The notes: a model not told the origin generated them from the sequence alone. Counted from the stretch's first letter, positions 30,376 to 38,536 are shown. The stretch is 38,737 nucleotides of DNA from Paludibacteraceae bacterium (GCA_024400115.1 JAKSNF010000021.1:1-38737); one strand, 5' to 3'. Numbers and translations: made by a program.

Positions 30376-32436
30376 ATGAACAAGACAGAGAATTTAAACA
30401 AGTTCGCCATTAACTTATGCGAACGTGCCCAAGCGGGCAAACTCGACCCCGTCATCGGACGGGACGACGAGATAAGGCGCGTATTGCAAATACTATCGCG
30501 CCGAACGAAGAATAACCCTATCCTCATCGGTGAACCCGGTGTAGGTAAAACGGCTATTGCCGAAGGACTTGCCCACCGTATCATTCGCGGTGACGTGCCC
30601 GAGAACCTCAAGCGCAAACTCATTTACTCGCTGGATATGGGTGCCCTCGTTGCCGGTGCTAAGTACCAAGGCGAGTTCGAGGAGCGCCTCAAAGGCGTCA
30701 TCAACGAAGTAGTCGAAGCCGCCGGCGAGATTATCCTTTTCATTGACGAGATACACGTACTCGTAGGTGCCGGCAAGAGTGCCGGAGCGATGGATGCCGC
30801 CAATATCCTCAAACCTGCCCTCGCACGAGGCGAACTGCGCGCTATCGGAGCCACCACGCTTGACGAGTATCAGAAGTACTTTGAGACGGACAAAGCCCTT
30901 GAACGCCGCTTCCAGAAAGTGATGGTAAGCGAACCCGACGAGGCGGCTACTATCTCTATTCTCCGCGGACTAAAAGAACGCTACGAGACACACCACCGCG
31001 TGCGTATTCAAGACGATGCTCTCATTGCCGCTGTCAGTCTATCCGCACGGTACATAACCGACCGTTTCCTGCCCGATAAAGCGATTGACCTCATCGACGA
31101 GGCGGCTGCTAAACTCAGACTCGAGGTCGATTCCGTTCCTGAAGTAATCGACGATATAGAACGCCAAATCAAGCAGTTGGAGATTGAAAGAGTGAGCCTC
31201 AAGAGGGAGGCTACAGGCGACAGGCAACAGGCGACAGGCGATAGGCTACAAGGTATTGAGAAGCAGTTAGAGGAGTTGAAGGCGAAAGATAAAGAACTGC
31301 GTGCACAATGGGATAAGGAGAAAGGCTATGTAACCACCATCCAGAACGAGAAAGCACGTATAGAGACAATGAAACACGAAGCCGAGGTTGCCGAACGCGA
31401 AGGTAATTACGAACAAGTGGCTAAGATACGCTACGAGTCTATTCCCGCTGCCGAAGCCACCATCAAAGCCGCCCAAGAACACCTCGTCTCTCAACCTCTT
31501 ATCAAAGAGGAAGTCACCGGCGAGGACATCGCCGATATAGTGGCTCGTTGGACGGGTATTCCGGTCAGTAAGATGATGCAATCAGAGCGCAACAAACTGC
31601 TCCAATTGGAAACGGAACTGCACAAGCGCGTCATTGGTCAAGAGGAGGCTATCGAAGCCGTTAGTGACGCTATTCGTCGCTCTCGTGCGGGACTGCAAGA
31701 CCCCAAACGTCCGATTGGTTCGTTTATCTTCTTAGGTACGACAGGCGTAGGTAAAACCGAACTGGCAAAAGCCTTAGCCGATTACCTGTTTGATGACGAG
31801 AATATGATTACGCGTATCGACATGAGCGAGTACCAAGAGAAGTTCTCCGCCACGCGTCTCATCGGAGCGCCTCCCGGATACGTGGGCTATGACGAGGGCG
31901 GTCAGTTGACAGAAGCTATTCGTCGCAAACCCTACTCCGTCATCCTCTTTGACGAGATAGAAAAAGCCCATCCCGATGTGTTCAATGTGCTCTTGCAACT
32001 ATTAGACGATGGTCGTTTGACGGATAACAAGGGGCGTACCGTGAACTTCAAGAACACGCTTATTATCCTCACTTCTAACCTCACGGAGGAGCAATTGAGA
32101 GCGCAAGTAAGACCGGAGTTTATCAATCGCATAGACGATATTATTCGCTTCACAGAACTCAGTGAAGACGACATCCGCAAGGTAGTGGAATTACAGATTG
32201 GGCGCGTACACAAGATGCTGTTAGAGAACGGTATCGAACTGCGTGTAACGAAGGATGCTGTCGATTATATCGCTCATGAGGGTTATGATCCTGCTTTTGG
32301 TGCTCGTCCGGTCAAGAGAGCTTTGCAACGCTTGGTTCTCAACGAATTGAGTAAGTCTATTATTGCAGGGAAGGTAAACGGTCAACAGCCGGTTATTGTC
32401 GAGCTCCGCGATGGAGAGTTGCATTTCAAGAATTAA
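30376..32436 (+). CDS. clpB: ClpB-type disaggregase lacking the N-terminal domain
   Basis: A 686-residue AAA+ protein that threads aggregated proteins with ATP. Two AAA modules are present: Walker [10 protein letters not shown] (from residue 52) and GTTGVGKTE (from 454), with Walker [14 protein letters not shown] and [13 protein letters not shown], a coiled-coil M-domain at about 265-380, and the C-terminal [17 protein letters not shown] segment ([16 protein letters not shown]). The Clp-N repeats, about 150 residues in normal ClpB (~860), are absent: the chain starts at the position of the internal start of ClpB. A type C repeat (31208-31252) encodes [16 protein letters not shown] in the M-domain, and the usual stretch between TSN and RPEFINRID is shortened by about 15-20 residues. 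Probably active. Confidence 0.92.
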   Translation: MNKTENLNKFAINLCERAQAGKLDPVIGRDDEIRRVLQILSRRTKNNPILIGEPGVGKTAIAEGLAHRIIRGDVPENLKRKLIYSLDMGALVAGAKYQGEFEERLKGVINEVVEAAGEIILFIDEIHVLVGAGKSAGAMDAANILKPALARGELRAIGATTLDEYQKYFETDKALERRFQKVMVSEPDEAATISILRGLKERYETHHRVRIQDDALIAAVSLSARYITDRFLPDKAIDLIDEAAAKLRLEVDSVPEVIDDIERQIKQLEIERVSLKREATGDRQQATGDRLQGIEKQLEELKAKDKELRAQWDKEKGYVTTIQNEKARIETMKHEAEVAEREGNYEQVAKIRYESIPAAEATIKAAQEHLVSQPLIKEEVTGEDIADIVARWTGIPVSKMMQSERNKLLQLETELHKRVIGQEEAIEAVSDAIRRSRAGLQDPKRPIGSFIFLGTTGVGKTELAKALADYLFDDENMITRIDMSEYQEKFSATRLIGAPPGYVGYDEGGQLTEAIRRKPYSVILFDEIEKAHPDVFNVLLQLLDDGRLTDNKGRTVNFKNTLIILTSNLTEEQLRAQVRPEFINRIDDIIRFTELSEDDIRKVVELQIGRVHKMLLENGIELRVTKDAVDYIAHEGYDPAFGARPVKRALQRLVLNELSKSIIAGKVNGQQPVIVELRDGELHFKN
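31208..31252 (+). repeat. Type C repeat, in frame in the ClpB M-domain
   Basis: Five units: GGCTACAGGCGACAGGCAAC, then AGGCGACAGGCGATAGGCTA, CAAGG. The inserted peptide lies in the coiled coil, where a heptad shift would be expected. Confidence 0.85.
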
Positions 32437-33218
32437 ACATTATTCGGATAATGCAAATGTAATCTCATACGCTCTTGTTTTAGGTGTTCCGCAAAAGCCG
32501 CAGCCTCGGGTGAATCGGGGTGAAGCGGACGATGGTGCTCATCTAACCATAACTGGTGAAGCGGTTCCAACTGCTTGAGCGTATGGGGCTCGAAATAAGT
32601 AGCACAGAAACGCTCCCAAAGAATATCAACCGCCACCTGAGAGGGATGAACAAGGTCAGAGGCGTAAAAACGATAGTCACGAAGTTCGTCCAGCAGAAGC
32701 TCGTAAGATGGGAAATAGTTTATAGTTGAAAGTTGAATGTTTAATGTATCAACTGCTTGTAGGAGAATGCCCTTTGATATTTGGTTCTCATGAAGACCAT
32801 CTTTCTTATGACGAATAGGCGAAACGGTAAAGATCCAACGCTTTTCGGCATAATGCTCTACGATAGGTTGCCACAGCGAGACAATCTCCTCTACCGTCAA
32901 TCGGCGACGAATAAAGTCCGTAGCCGGACGCTTCTCGCAGTTATCGACAACGGCAGAAAGGCTTTTATCAACATAGACCCAAGCGGTGCCAAAAGTGATG
33001 ATGATAACATCAGCTTGAGGGGCGTACTCGTCAATATGATGCGCAATAGAGACGGGGTTATAAAGCGTTCCTGTCGGATTAGCCGTAACACGGAGATAAC
33101 ACTCGCGCATCTTGTCCGCTATGCGGTCGGAGAAACACGAACCCAAAAGTAATATACGGTCCTCAAGACCAATCTTCCAAGTAGAGGGAGTTATATCAAC
33201 GGGAGTAGTTAATGTCAT
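32433..33218 (-). CDS. GSCFA-domain protein
   Basis: A 261-residue protein. [15 protein letters not shown] is the signature at about 25-40; [21 protein letters not shown] and [12 protein letters not shown] follow. GSCFA proteins resemble SGNH hydrolases and are widespread in Bacteroidota, but their substrate is unknown. A type A repeat (32716-32750) encodes NIQLSTINY before [18 protein letters not shown]. The stop codon overlaps that of clpB (4 bp, convergent). Confidence 0.9.
   Translation of the reverse strand: MTLTTPVDITPSTWKIGLEDRILLLGSCFSDRIADKMRECYLRVTANPTGTLYNPVSIAHHIDEYAPQADVIIITFGTAWVYVDKSLSAVVDNCEKRPATDFIRRRLTVEEIVSLWQPIVEHYAEKRWIFTVSPIRHKKDGLHENQISKGILLQAVDTLNIQLSTINYFPSYELLLDELRDYRFYASDLVHPSQVAVDILWERFCATYFEPHTLKQLEPLHQLWLDEHHRPLHPDSPEAAAFAEHLKQERMRLHLHYPNNV
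32716..32750 (+). repeat. Type A repeat, in frame in the GSCFA gene
   Basis: TAGTTTATAGTTGAAAGTTG, then AATGTTTAATGTATC. It is the second half of the type A composite and reads on the plus strand, opposite to its host gene. Confidence 0.65.
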
Positions 33219-33220
33219 AT

Positions 33221-33294
33221 AGTGTAGAGTGGAGAGTTTAGAGTGTAGAGTAGCCGTCTAGTGATATAGTTTATAGTTTAGAGTTGATAGTTGA
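33221..33294 (+). repeat. Type A repeat, between GSCFA and lpxH genes
   Basis: Full composite: AGTGTAGAGTGGAGAGTTTA, GAGTGTAGAG, linker TAGCCGTCTAG, TGATATAGTTTATAGTTTAG, AGTTGATAGTTGAG. It overlaps the last codons of lpxH (ending LLNYQL). Confidence 0.85.
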
Positions 33295-34084
33295 GTAAAG
33301 AGAGGTTGCCGTTTTCGTCCAAGGCGGCATAAGTTCCTTGGCGGAAGAGGTCTCCTAATATGACCACACGTGTGCGAGCACTAATCTGCAAGTCCAATTC
33401 GATATGGCGATGACCGAAAATGAAGTAATCCACTTCGTGGGTCTTACTGTATTCTTTAGCAAACTGCACCAACGCTTCGTTGGCTTCGCCCTTATACTCC
33501 GTTGGTTCTACCATCTCGCGACGACGTGACTTAGCTGCCCACGAGAAACCGATAGCGTCCCCCACACACGGAGGCACCAAGCGGAAAAAGAACTGCGCCA
33601 CACGGCAGTGGAAGAAACGGCGCAACCATTGGTAGTGGTTCTCCCAACAGAACTCGTCGCCATGAGCAAGGAAACAGACCACTTCGTTGAATGACCGCTG
33701 CGCTGTAAGACCCGCTGACGCTGCTGCGTCTGAAAGACCGCTTCGCTGAAAGACGGTAGTAAGAGGTTTTTTATGGATAATAGCACCGGTCATTTGGGCG
33801 AGTTGACCAAACGTCCAAAGGTCGTGATTACCCGTGAAGAAATGCACCTCAATGCCACGGTCGGTAAGGGAACGGAGTTCGTTTAAGAACGAACCAAAAC
33901 GATGTTGTTTGGAACGTGTAGGCCAGAAATACTCGAACCAGAAGTCGAAGATGTCACCCATCAGATAGATAGCGGTGGCATCTTTGCTGAGTGTCTCCAA
34001 CAAAGTCACTATCTTGTCTTGGTGATTACGTGCATCTGGCAACGCCTTCGAGCCTAAGTGTATGTCGCTTAAAAAATAGACCAT
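33278..34084 (-). CDS. lpxH: UDP-2,3-diacylglucosamine hydrolase-like phosphoesterase
   Basis: A 268-residue calcineurin-like metal phosphoesterase. Metal ligands: Asp7 and His9 in FLSDIHLGS, Asp44 in MGDIFDFWFEYFW, Asn/His in FTGNHDLWTFG, His in LAHGDE and FGHRHIELDL. It removes UMP from UDP-2,3-diacylglucosamine in lipid A synthesis. A type H tract (33693-33755) encodes QRSGLSDAAASAGLTAQRSF between GAIIHKKPLTTVF and NEVVCFLAHGDE, inside the catalytic domain but away from the ligands. The last residues come from a type A repeat. Confidence 0.9.
   Translation of the reverse strand: MVYFLSDIHLGSKALPDARNHQDKIVTLLETLSKDATAIYLMGDIFDFWFEYFWPTRSKQHRFGSFLNELRSLTDRGIEVHFFTGNHDLWTFGQLAQMTGAIIHKKPLTTVFQRSGLSDAAASAGLTAQRSFNEVVCFLAHGDEFCWENHYQWLRRFFHCRVAQFFFRLVPPCVGDAIGFSWAAKSRRREMVEPTEYKGEANEALVQFAKEYSKTHEVDYFIFGHRHIELDLQISARTRVVILGDLFRQGTYAALDENGNLSLLNYQL
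33693..33755. repeat. Type H repeat (AGACCGCTTCGCTGAA), in frame in lpxH
   Basis: Units TGACCGCTGCGCTGTA, AGACCCGCTGACGCTGCTGC and AGACCGCTTCGCTGAA. Each unit holds a small palindrome. A second tract lies in rsmE at 34873-34944. Confidence 0.75.
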
Positions 34085-34194
34085 GATTATTTACGATTTA
34101 TTATTTTTCTTTTAATTATTTATCTCTCGCATATTAACACTTATTCCTTAGTTTTTTTCTCCCGCAGATGACGCAGATTTTACAGATTTTTTTA

Positions 34195-34624
34195 TCTCCC
34201 GCTCACTCGCGTTGCTCGTTATTTCGCTCGCTACGCTATTTCGCCTCATCGCAATAGCCTCGCTTTATGCTTTTATTCCGGGCGGTTACGCACGCCCTAC
34301 CCCCGTCGAAGCAACCTCACAACGATTGGAAATCCAGTAGGTTCCCAATGGGATGTTTCGGTAGCTTCTCCTTAATTACGCAGATAAGATACATTTCGTT
34401 TTCCTTCCTTTTGTACACAAATAATAATGTAGCGTAATTGAGGAGGGCTGGCTTGCAAATTACATGAGGAACCCACCGGATTGCTCATCATTTTGCTAGC
34501 CTGACCGACGGGCAAAGCGTGTGCTTTAGCCACGCGGAATGAACTAAATAAGCGCGGGTTTTAGCCATGGCGGCTAATAGCCGAAGGCGTGCGTAATAGC
34601 GGACCACTGTCCGCGAGCGGGAGA
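34195..34624. repeat. Non-coding ~430-bp element with inverted-repeat ends
   Basis: The left end TCTCCCGCTCACTCGCG (34195-34211) is inverted as CGCGAGCGGGAGA at 34612-34624. A second pair lies inside: GGGCGGTTACGCACGCCC (34276-34293) against GGCGTGCGTAATAGCGG (34586-34602). An internal long stem joins AGCTTCTCCTTAATTACGC (34361-34380) to GCGTAATTGAGGAGGGCT (34434-34452). Several small hairpins follow. No frame longer than background covers it. It could be a miniature transposon or a structured RNA; it separates lpxH from rsmE. Confidence 0.5.
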
Positions 34625-34628
34625 CAAC

Positions 34629-35402
34629 TTACTCATTTAGCAATATAGCGGTGTGACAAGCTACGACAGCGGCGGTTTCGGTGCGGAGGCGACTATTACC
34701 CAAACTGACGGGCACATAGCCGTTCTTCAACGCCAAATCAATCTCCGCTTCGCTAAAATCCCCTTCGGGACCGATCAGTATCGTGATAGAGTTTAGAGTG
34801 GAGAGTTTAGAGTGGAGAGTTATCTCGTCTTTGAGTTCGCGCTTGTCTTGCTCGTAACAGTGAGCGATATATAGACCGCCCTGCGGGCTACAAGACCGTC
34901 CTGCGGACTGAAGGACCGCGTCGCTGAAAGACCGCTTCGCTGAATGATTTTGGATGAAATCATCAAACGGAGTTAAGTCGTTAACGACCGGCAGATAAGG
35001 GGTAAGGGACTGCTTAGCCGCGGAGAGAACAATCTTCTCCAAGCGGTCAAGGCGTAGCGTCTTACGCTCGCTAAAACGGCAGAGCAAAGGCGTTATCTCA
35101 TCTACACCTATCTCGGTACATTTCTCAATAGCCCACTCCAATCGCTCTATGTTTTTCGTAGGAGCAATGGCTATGTGCAGATGGAAATGGTGATGAGGCT
35201 CTTGCTTTTGGGAAGAGATAATCTCAAACTCACAATGTTTAGGGTGCGGGTTCGTGATACGCGCCGTATAGGTAGTGCCACGTCCGTCAGTAAGCAGGAT
35301 CTCGTCGCCACGGTCGTACCTCAGTACGCGAACACAGTGCTGCGACTCTTCTTCAGAGAGGGTGTGTGACGTGGCAATATCAGGGGTATAAAAGAGATAC
35401 AT
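34629..35402 (-). CDS. rsmE: 16S rRNA m3U1498 methyltransferase
   Basis: A 257-residue SPOUT-class enzyme that methylates U1498 of 16S rRNA with SAM. N-terminal PUA-like domain (HCVRVLRYDRGDEILLTDG), then NIERLEWAIEKCTEIGVDEI, the knot segment ILIGPEGDFSEAEIDLAL and LGNSRLRTETAAVVA. Two repeats are in frame: type H (34873-34944, RSFSDAVLQSAGRSCSPQGG) and type A (34790-34821, LHSKLSTLNS) just before the GPEGDF knot. It starts one base after the permease stop. Confidence 0.92.
   Translation of the reverse strand: MYLFYTPDIATSHTLSEEESQHCVRVLRYDRGDEILLTDGRGTTYTARITNPHPKHCEFEIISSQKQEPHHHFHLHIAIAPTKNIERLEWAIEKCTEIGVDEITPLLCRFSERKTLRLDRLEKIVLSAAKQSLTPYLPVVNDLTPFDDFIQNHSAKRSFSDAVLQSAGRSCSPQGGLYIAHCYEQDKRELKDEITLHSKLSTLNSITILIGPEGDFSEAEIDLALKNGYVPVSLGNSRLRTETAAVVACHTAILLNE
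34790..34821 (+). repeat. Type A repeat, in frame in rsmE
   Basis: AGTTTAGAGTGGAGAGTTTA, GAGTGGAGAGTT: two units on the plus strand, opposite to the host gene. Confidence 0.85.
34873..34944. repeat. Type H repeat, in frame in rsmE
   Basis: Four units of about 18-20 bp: AGACCGCCCTGCGGGCTACA, AGACCGTCCTGCGGACTGAA, GGACCGCGTCGCTGAA and AGACCGCTTCGCTGAA. Each unit carries a hairpin such as GCCC-TGC-GGGC or GTCC-TGC-GGAC. Confidence 0.8.
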
Positions 35403-35403
35403 A

Positions 35404-36627
35404 TTATTCGTATTTCATTACTTGTGATGGGGATATTCTGGATATGATTGTTGCCGGTAAGAGCAATATCAACACGGATATAACAAGGAAGAGTACATTG
35501 AGCACCATGATCCACCACCACGGGAAGGCAATGGGCACAAAGGGTACATAGTACGAAGCCGAGTCAAGGGGTATGAGGTGGGTATAGTACTGTAATGCAC
35601 ACAGTCCGAGCCCGAGGGCATTACCTATCAGCATACCTCGTGTGATAAGTCGTGCCGCCTGCTTAATAAAGATCGTTTTTACAAAGCGGTTATTGGCCCC
35701 TAAGGCTTTGAGTGTGCCGATGAGTTGAACACTATTCAAGATAAGAATAATCAGTCCGGAGATGATGGCAAAGCCGGAGACGGCTAACATAAGGAAGATA
35801 ATGACAAGCACATTCATATCCAGCAAATCGAGCCACGCAAAGATCTGCGGATTGAGTTGTTGCAGGTTTTGGGTGTAAAGGGCATTGCCGTCTGCATCTA
35901 ACCGATTAGCGGTAGCAAAATAGACCTCGTCCGAAGCGGCATAGAGGTGACTGAGGTCGTCTATCCATATATCAATGCCGGAGGCTTGGTTTTCTTTCCA
36001 CTTATTCAGCCCCTGAATGAGTACGGGAGACGCCATAACAAAGAGGTTATCGTATTCCGAAACGCCGGTCTCGTATATGCCGACGAGTTGCAGTTTGCGC
36101 ACCTGAACGGAAGAACCGATAAAGTACGCGTACACCACATCGGATAGGTTCAGTCCTAATTTGCGAGCAAGTAAAGCGGACACTATCACTTGGTTGTTTT
36201 GTTCGGGTAGGTGTCCTTCCTTGAGGTTTTGCTCAAAATAAGTCCAATGAGTAGTTGCCTTGATAACAACGCCCGAATAATCGGTTTCCGACTTGATAAC
36301 CCCGGGTTTGGTATAGAACGGGGAGACGGTAGTAACATACGGCAAGGACGATAGTTTAGCGAGTAACGAGTCACTCACCGCAACGGGTAACATCTCGAAA
36401 GTGTTATTATTATCGTAATTAACGACTTCTATATGCGAACCAAAACCGGCTACTTGAGAAGCCACCGTGTCCTTAAAACCGATAACCACACAGACAGTGA
36501 CAATCATCACCATGATACCGATAATGAGTCCTATGAGAGCTACCTTAACGGCGGGTTTAACGGCTCCACGACGAGAAGACGACGCATAATAGAGTCTATG
36601 GGCAATATAAGAAGTGGCGTTTGGCAC
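35404..36627 (-). CDS. LolC/LolE-type ABC transporter permease
   Basis: A 407-residue membrane protein of the FtsX/MacB-permease fold. The first helix (VALIGLIIGIMVMIVTVCVVIGF) precedes a periplasmic domain (GHLPEQNNQVIVSALLARKL and the SGIDIWIDDL region), then three C-terminal helices with ILNSVQLIGTLKALGANNRF and a final PSQVMKYE. It belongs to the lipoprotein-release group; the matching ATPase (LolD) is not in the window. Gap to rsmE is 1 bp, so they are co-transcribed. LolC and LolE types cannot be separated by sight. Confidence 0.88.
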   Translation of the reverse strand: MPNATSYIAHRLYYASSSRRGAVKPAVKVALIGLIIGIMVMIVTVCVVIGFKDTVASQVAGFGSHIEVVNYDNNNTFEMLPVAVSDSLLAKLSSLPYVTTVSPFYTKPGVIKSETDYSGVVIKATTHWTYFEQNLKEGHLPEQNNQVIVSALLARKLGLNLSDVVYAYFIGSSVQVRKLQLVGIYETGVSEYDNLFVMASPVLIQGLNKWKENQASGIDIWIDDLSHLYAASDEVYFATANRLDADGNALYTQNLQQLNPQIFAWLDLLDMNVLVIIFLMLAVSGFAIISGLIILILNSVQLIGTLKALGANNRFVKTIFIKQAARLITRGMLIGNALGLGLCALQYYTHLIPLDSASYYVPFVPIAFPWWWIMVLNVLFLVISVLILLLPATIISRISPSQVMKYE

Positions 36628-36678
36628 GGTTTTTGTTTTTATAGTGATGTTTTGTTGTTTTTTGTCATCATTAACCTT

Positions 36679-37095
36679 ATGAAAAAACTATTTCTATTCT
36701 TATTATCGGTCCTTGCGGTCGGTTGGGTTCAGGCGCAAGACGTTCAAGACCGTCGTCCCTCGGCAGAAGAGCAAGCTCTCAAGCAAACCGAAATGATTGT
36801 GCGCGAACTTCGCATAGATGATTCGGTTCAGTATCATCAGTTATTTGACATGCATCTGCGTTATGCTCGCCAGTACGAGGATGGTTGCACGCGTGCTCAG
36901 TGGTTAGACAAGATGGAGTCTATGAACAAGGACCTTCAAACAATCTTAACCCCGGAGCAGTACGAGGCTTTCATGAACAAGCAGGTGCAGGAGGGACCTC
37001 ATGGTCCGAGACCTCAAGTGGGGCGGTTTGGTTATCGTCCGGAAGGGGCGGCAAGACCCGTTTCAGTCCCACAAAGAGAACAAGAGCAACCGTAG
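36679..37095 (+). CDS. Small periplasmic Spy/LTxxQ-like protein
   Basis: A 138-residue protein. Signal peptide MKKLFLFLLSVLAVGWVQAQ, then a helical region with two lengths of about 35 residues (ALKQTEMIVRELRI; YHQLFDMHLRYARQYEDG) and the LTPEQYEAFMNKQ stretch that resembles the LTxxQ motif of Spy/CpxP chaperones. The C-terminus is Pro/Gly-rich. The function is likely periplasmic stress or metal sensing, but the family is diverse. The last 125 bp overlap the convergent PAP2 gene. Confidence 0.7.
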   Translation: MKKLFLFLLSVLAVGWVQAQDVQDRRPSAEEQALKQTEMIVRELRIDDSVQYHQLFDMHLRYARQYEDGCTRAQWLDKMESMNKDLQTILTPEQYEAFMNKQVQEGPHGPRPQVGRFGYRPEGAARPVSVPQREQEQP

Positions 37096-37636
37096 CTCCA
37101 ACCACTAATCCTCCTATTATATCTCCCGGGTAATGCACCCCGAGGTACATGCGGCTATAACAATTGAGAGCCACCCAAACCATCAGCGGTAACGTGACGG
37201 AGAGGTGAACTCTTTTTTTATTGTCTGATGTATAAGCCCAAAAGAGGGAGAAGGACAGCGCACACGCCATTGTGTTCGCTGCATGGGAGGAGACAAAACC
37301 ATATTGTCCCCCCGTATAACCGTTCACAAGGTGAATCAGCCCCGCCAGTGCCGGCTCGTGCGTTGGGCGAAGGCGGCAAACGGCATGCTTAATAATGCCC
37401 GACGATATAAAGTCCGCCAATCCCGCCGAACCGGCTACCGCCACGATGACTATCAGCGCCATCAGCCATCCCCGCTTCTTGCAACGGATAAAGATGAGGG
37501 TGATGAGGAGGGCGTATAGTGGCAACCACGTGAGTTTGCCGCTGATAATCCACATCAGCGTATCCGCCCACGGGGCGTGGCAACCATTGATAGCCAATAG
37601 CCACTGTTGATCTATATGTATCAGTTCTTCGAACAT
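36971..37636 (-). CDS. PAP2-family membrane phosphatase
   Basis: A 221-residue phosphatase with five or six helices. The three catalytic motifs are visible: KHAVCRLRP (K-x6-R-P), FVSSHAANT (usually PSGH) and SRMYLGVHYPGD (S-R-x5-H-x3-D). It could dephosphorylate undecaprenyl pyrophosphate, phosphatidate or lipid A; the sequence does not separate these. The C-terminal ~40 residues (LPPLPDDNQTAPLEVSD...) lie outside the phosphatase fold and overlap the Spy-like gene on the other strand. Confidence 0.9.
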   Translation of the reverse strand: MFEELIHIDQQWLLAINGCHAPWADTLMWIISGKLTWLPLYALLITLIFIRCKKRGWLMALIVIVAVAGSAGLADFISSGIIKHAVCRLRPTHEPALAGLIHLVNGYTGGQYGFVSSHAANTMACALSFSLFWAYTSDNKKRVHLSVTLPLMVWVALNCYSRMYLGVHYPGDIIGGLVVGATVALVLFVGLKRVLPPLPDDNQTAPLEVSDHEVPPAPACS

Positions 37637-37867
37637 ACTACATTATCTGTTTTTTCTCTCCTTCTCTGCCTCGTCGGAGCGTCTTGTCGCCCCTGATTTT
37701 TCGGGGCCCCCGCAAAGTACCACTTTGTGGGGAGAGGAGCAATCGCGGGTACTACATGCCGAACCGTAGGTTTGTCATCGTACCAAGCGAATTGCGACGA
37801 GGGGCGCTCCCTCTCGCCTATAGGTACGGCCTTTTTTTCGTCCGCGCCCTTCGGTCGCTGACCGTAC

Positions 37868-37957
37868 TCGTTTCTTGTTTCTCGTTTCTCGTTTCTTGTT
37901 TCTCGTTTCTCGTTTCTCGTTTCTTGTTTCTCGTTTCTTGTTTCTCGTTTCTTGCTT
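37868..37957 (+). repeat. Type G tandem array, 7-bp unit GTTTCTC/GTTTCTT
   Basis: About thirteen units of GTTTCT(T/C) with the last base alternating between C and T. On the other strand it would encode KRETRNE repeats. Confidence 0.9.
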
Positions 37958-38067
37958 CCTACTGCCGCATCTGCGGAATAGTTCTCCAATAATTTATTAT
38001 TGTGTTGGCAACAACACGGGATGTGAGTTTACGAACATTCCTTTTTTTAGTTCTTCTTTTTTGGTAG

Positions 38068-38183
38068 TGGGAGTTTACTCACAACTAACGAAAAAAAGAA
38101 ATAAAAAAATAATAAATTATAAGACCATCTGTGTTTTCTGCGTTTTCAGCGAGAGATTAAAATCTGTGCAATCTGTGAGAGAT
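38068..38183 (+). repeat. Two-block intergenic repeat, second copy
   Basis: TGGGAGTTTACTCACAA (38068-38084) is identical to 12949-12965, and CAATCTGTGAGAGAT (38169-38183) matches 13024-13038; the order and orientation are the same. Confidence 0.6.
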
Positions 38184-38189
38184 TTCAAT

Positions 38190-38504
38190 CTACATAAAGC
38201 CAAGTTCGAGTTTGGCCTCATCGGACATCATATCCTTAGTCCACTCGGGTTCAAAAACGATATTAACCGTCACTTTCTCTATCCCCTCCACGCTCTCTAC
38301 TTTCTGTTTTATATCCTCCACGAGGAAATCCGCCGCCGGACACGAGGGAGCAGTGAGGGTCATATCAATGATACATTCGGAACCATTAATGTCTATACGA
38401 TAAATCAGACCGAGGTCATAAACGTTCACCGGTATCTCGGGATCAAAGACCGTCTTGAGCATGCGCAAGACCTCTTCTTCCTTATTTAAAAACTCGTTTT
38501 GCAT
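38190..38504 (-). CDS. MIP18/DUF59 family iron-sulfur assembly protein
   Basis: A 104-residue protein of the MIP18 (DUF59, SufT/PaaD-like) family. LKTVFDPEIPVNVYDLGLIY is the family signature; MTLTAPSCPAADFL holds the conserved Cys, and the end VFEPEWTKDMMSDEAKLELG is also typical. These proteins help mature Fe-S clusters in client proteins. It has its own promoter; no suf or isc gene lies in the window. Confidence 0.92.
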   Translation of the reverse strand: MQNEFLNKEEEVLRMLKTVFDPEIPVNVYDLGLIYRIDINGSECIIDMTLTAPSCPAADFLVEDIKQKVESVEGIEKVTVNIVFEPEWTKDMMSDEAKLELGFM

Positions 38505-38536
38505 AGGATTATTGAGTCAACAATCATAATCGAGTG

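Larger units (their letters stand above)
37637..38189. other. Non-coding stretch with strong hairpin and repeats
   Basis: No supported gene. It holds an 11-bp stem with 3-base loop (CCCCGCAAAGT / ACTTTGTGGGG, 37708-37732), the 7-bp tandem array at 37868-37957 and a two-block intergenic repeat at 38068-38183. The open frames there are made of repeat peptide (KRETRNE units) and were not accepted as genes. Confidence 0.5.

Noticed and set aside
36433..36678. Longer version of the Spy-like protein beginning at 36433
   Set aside because: The extra part is antisense to the permease N-terminus; the ATG at 36679 opens a clean signal peptide.
37621..37989. Minus-strand frame encoding KRETRNE repeats
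   Set aside because: The frame is made by the 7-bp tandem array and a hairpin region; no domain, no start signal, and it overlaps the PAP2 start.
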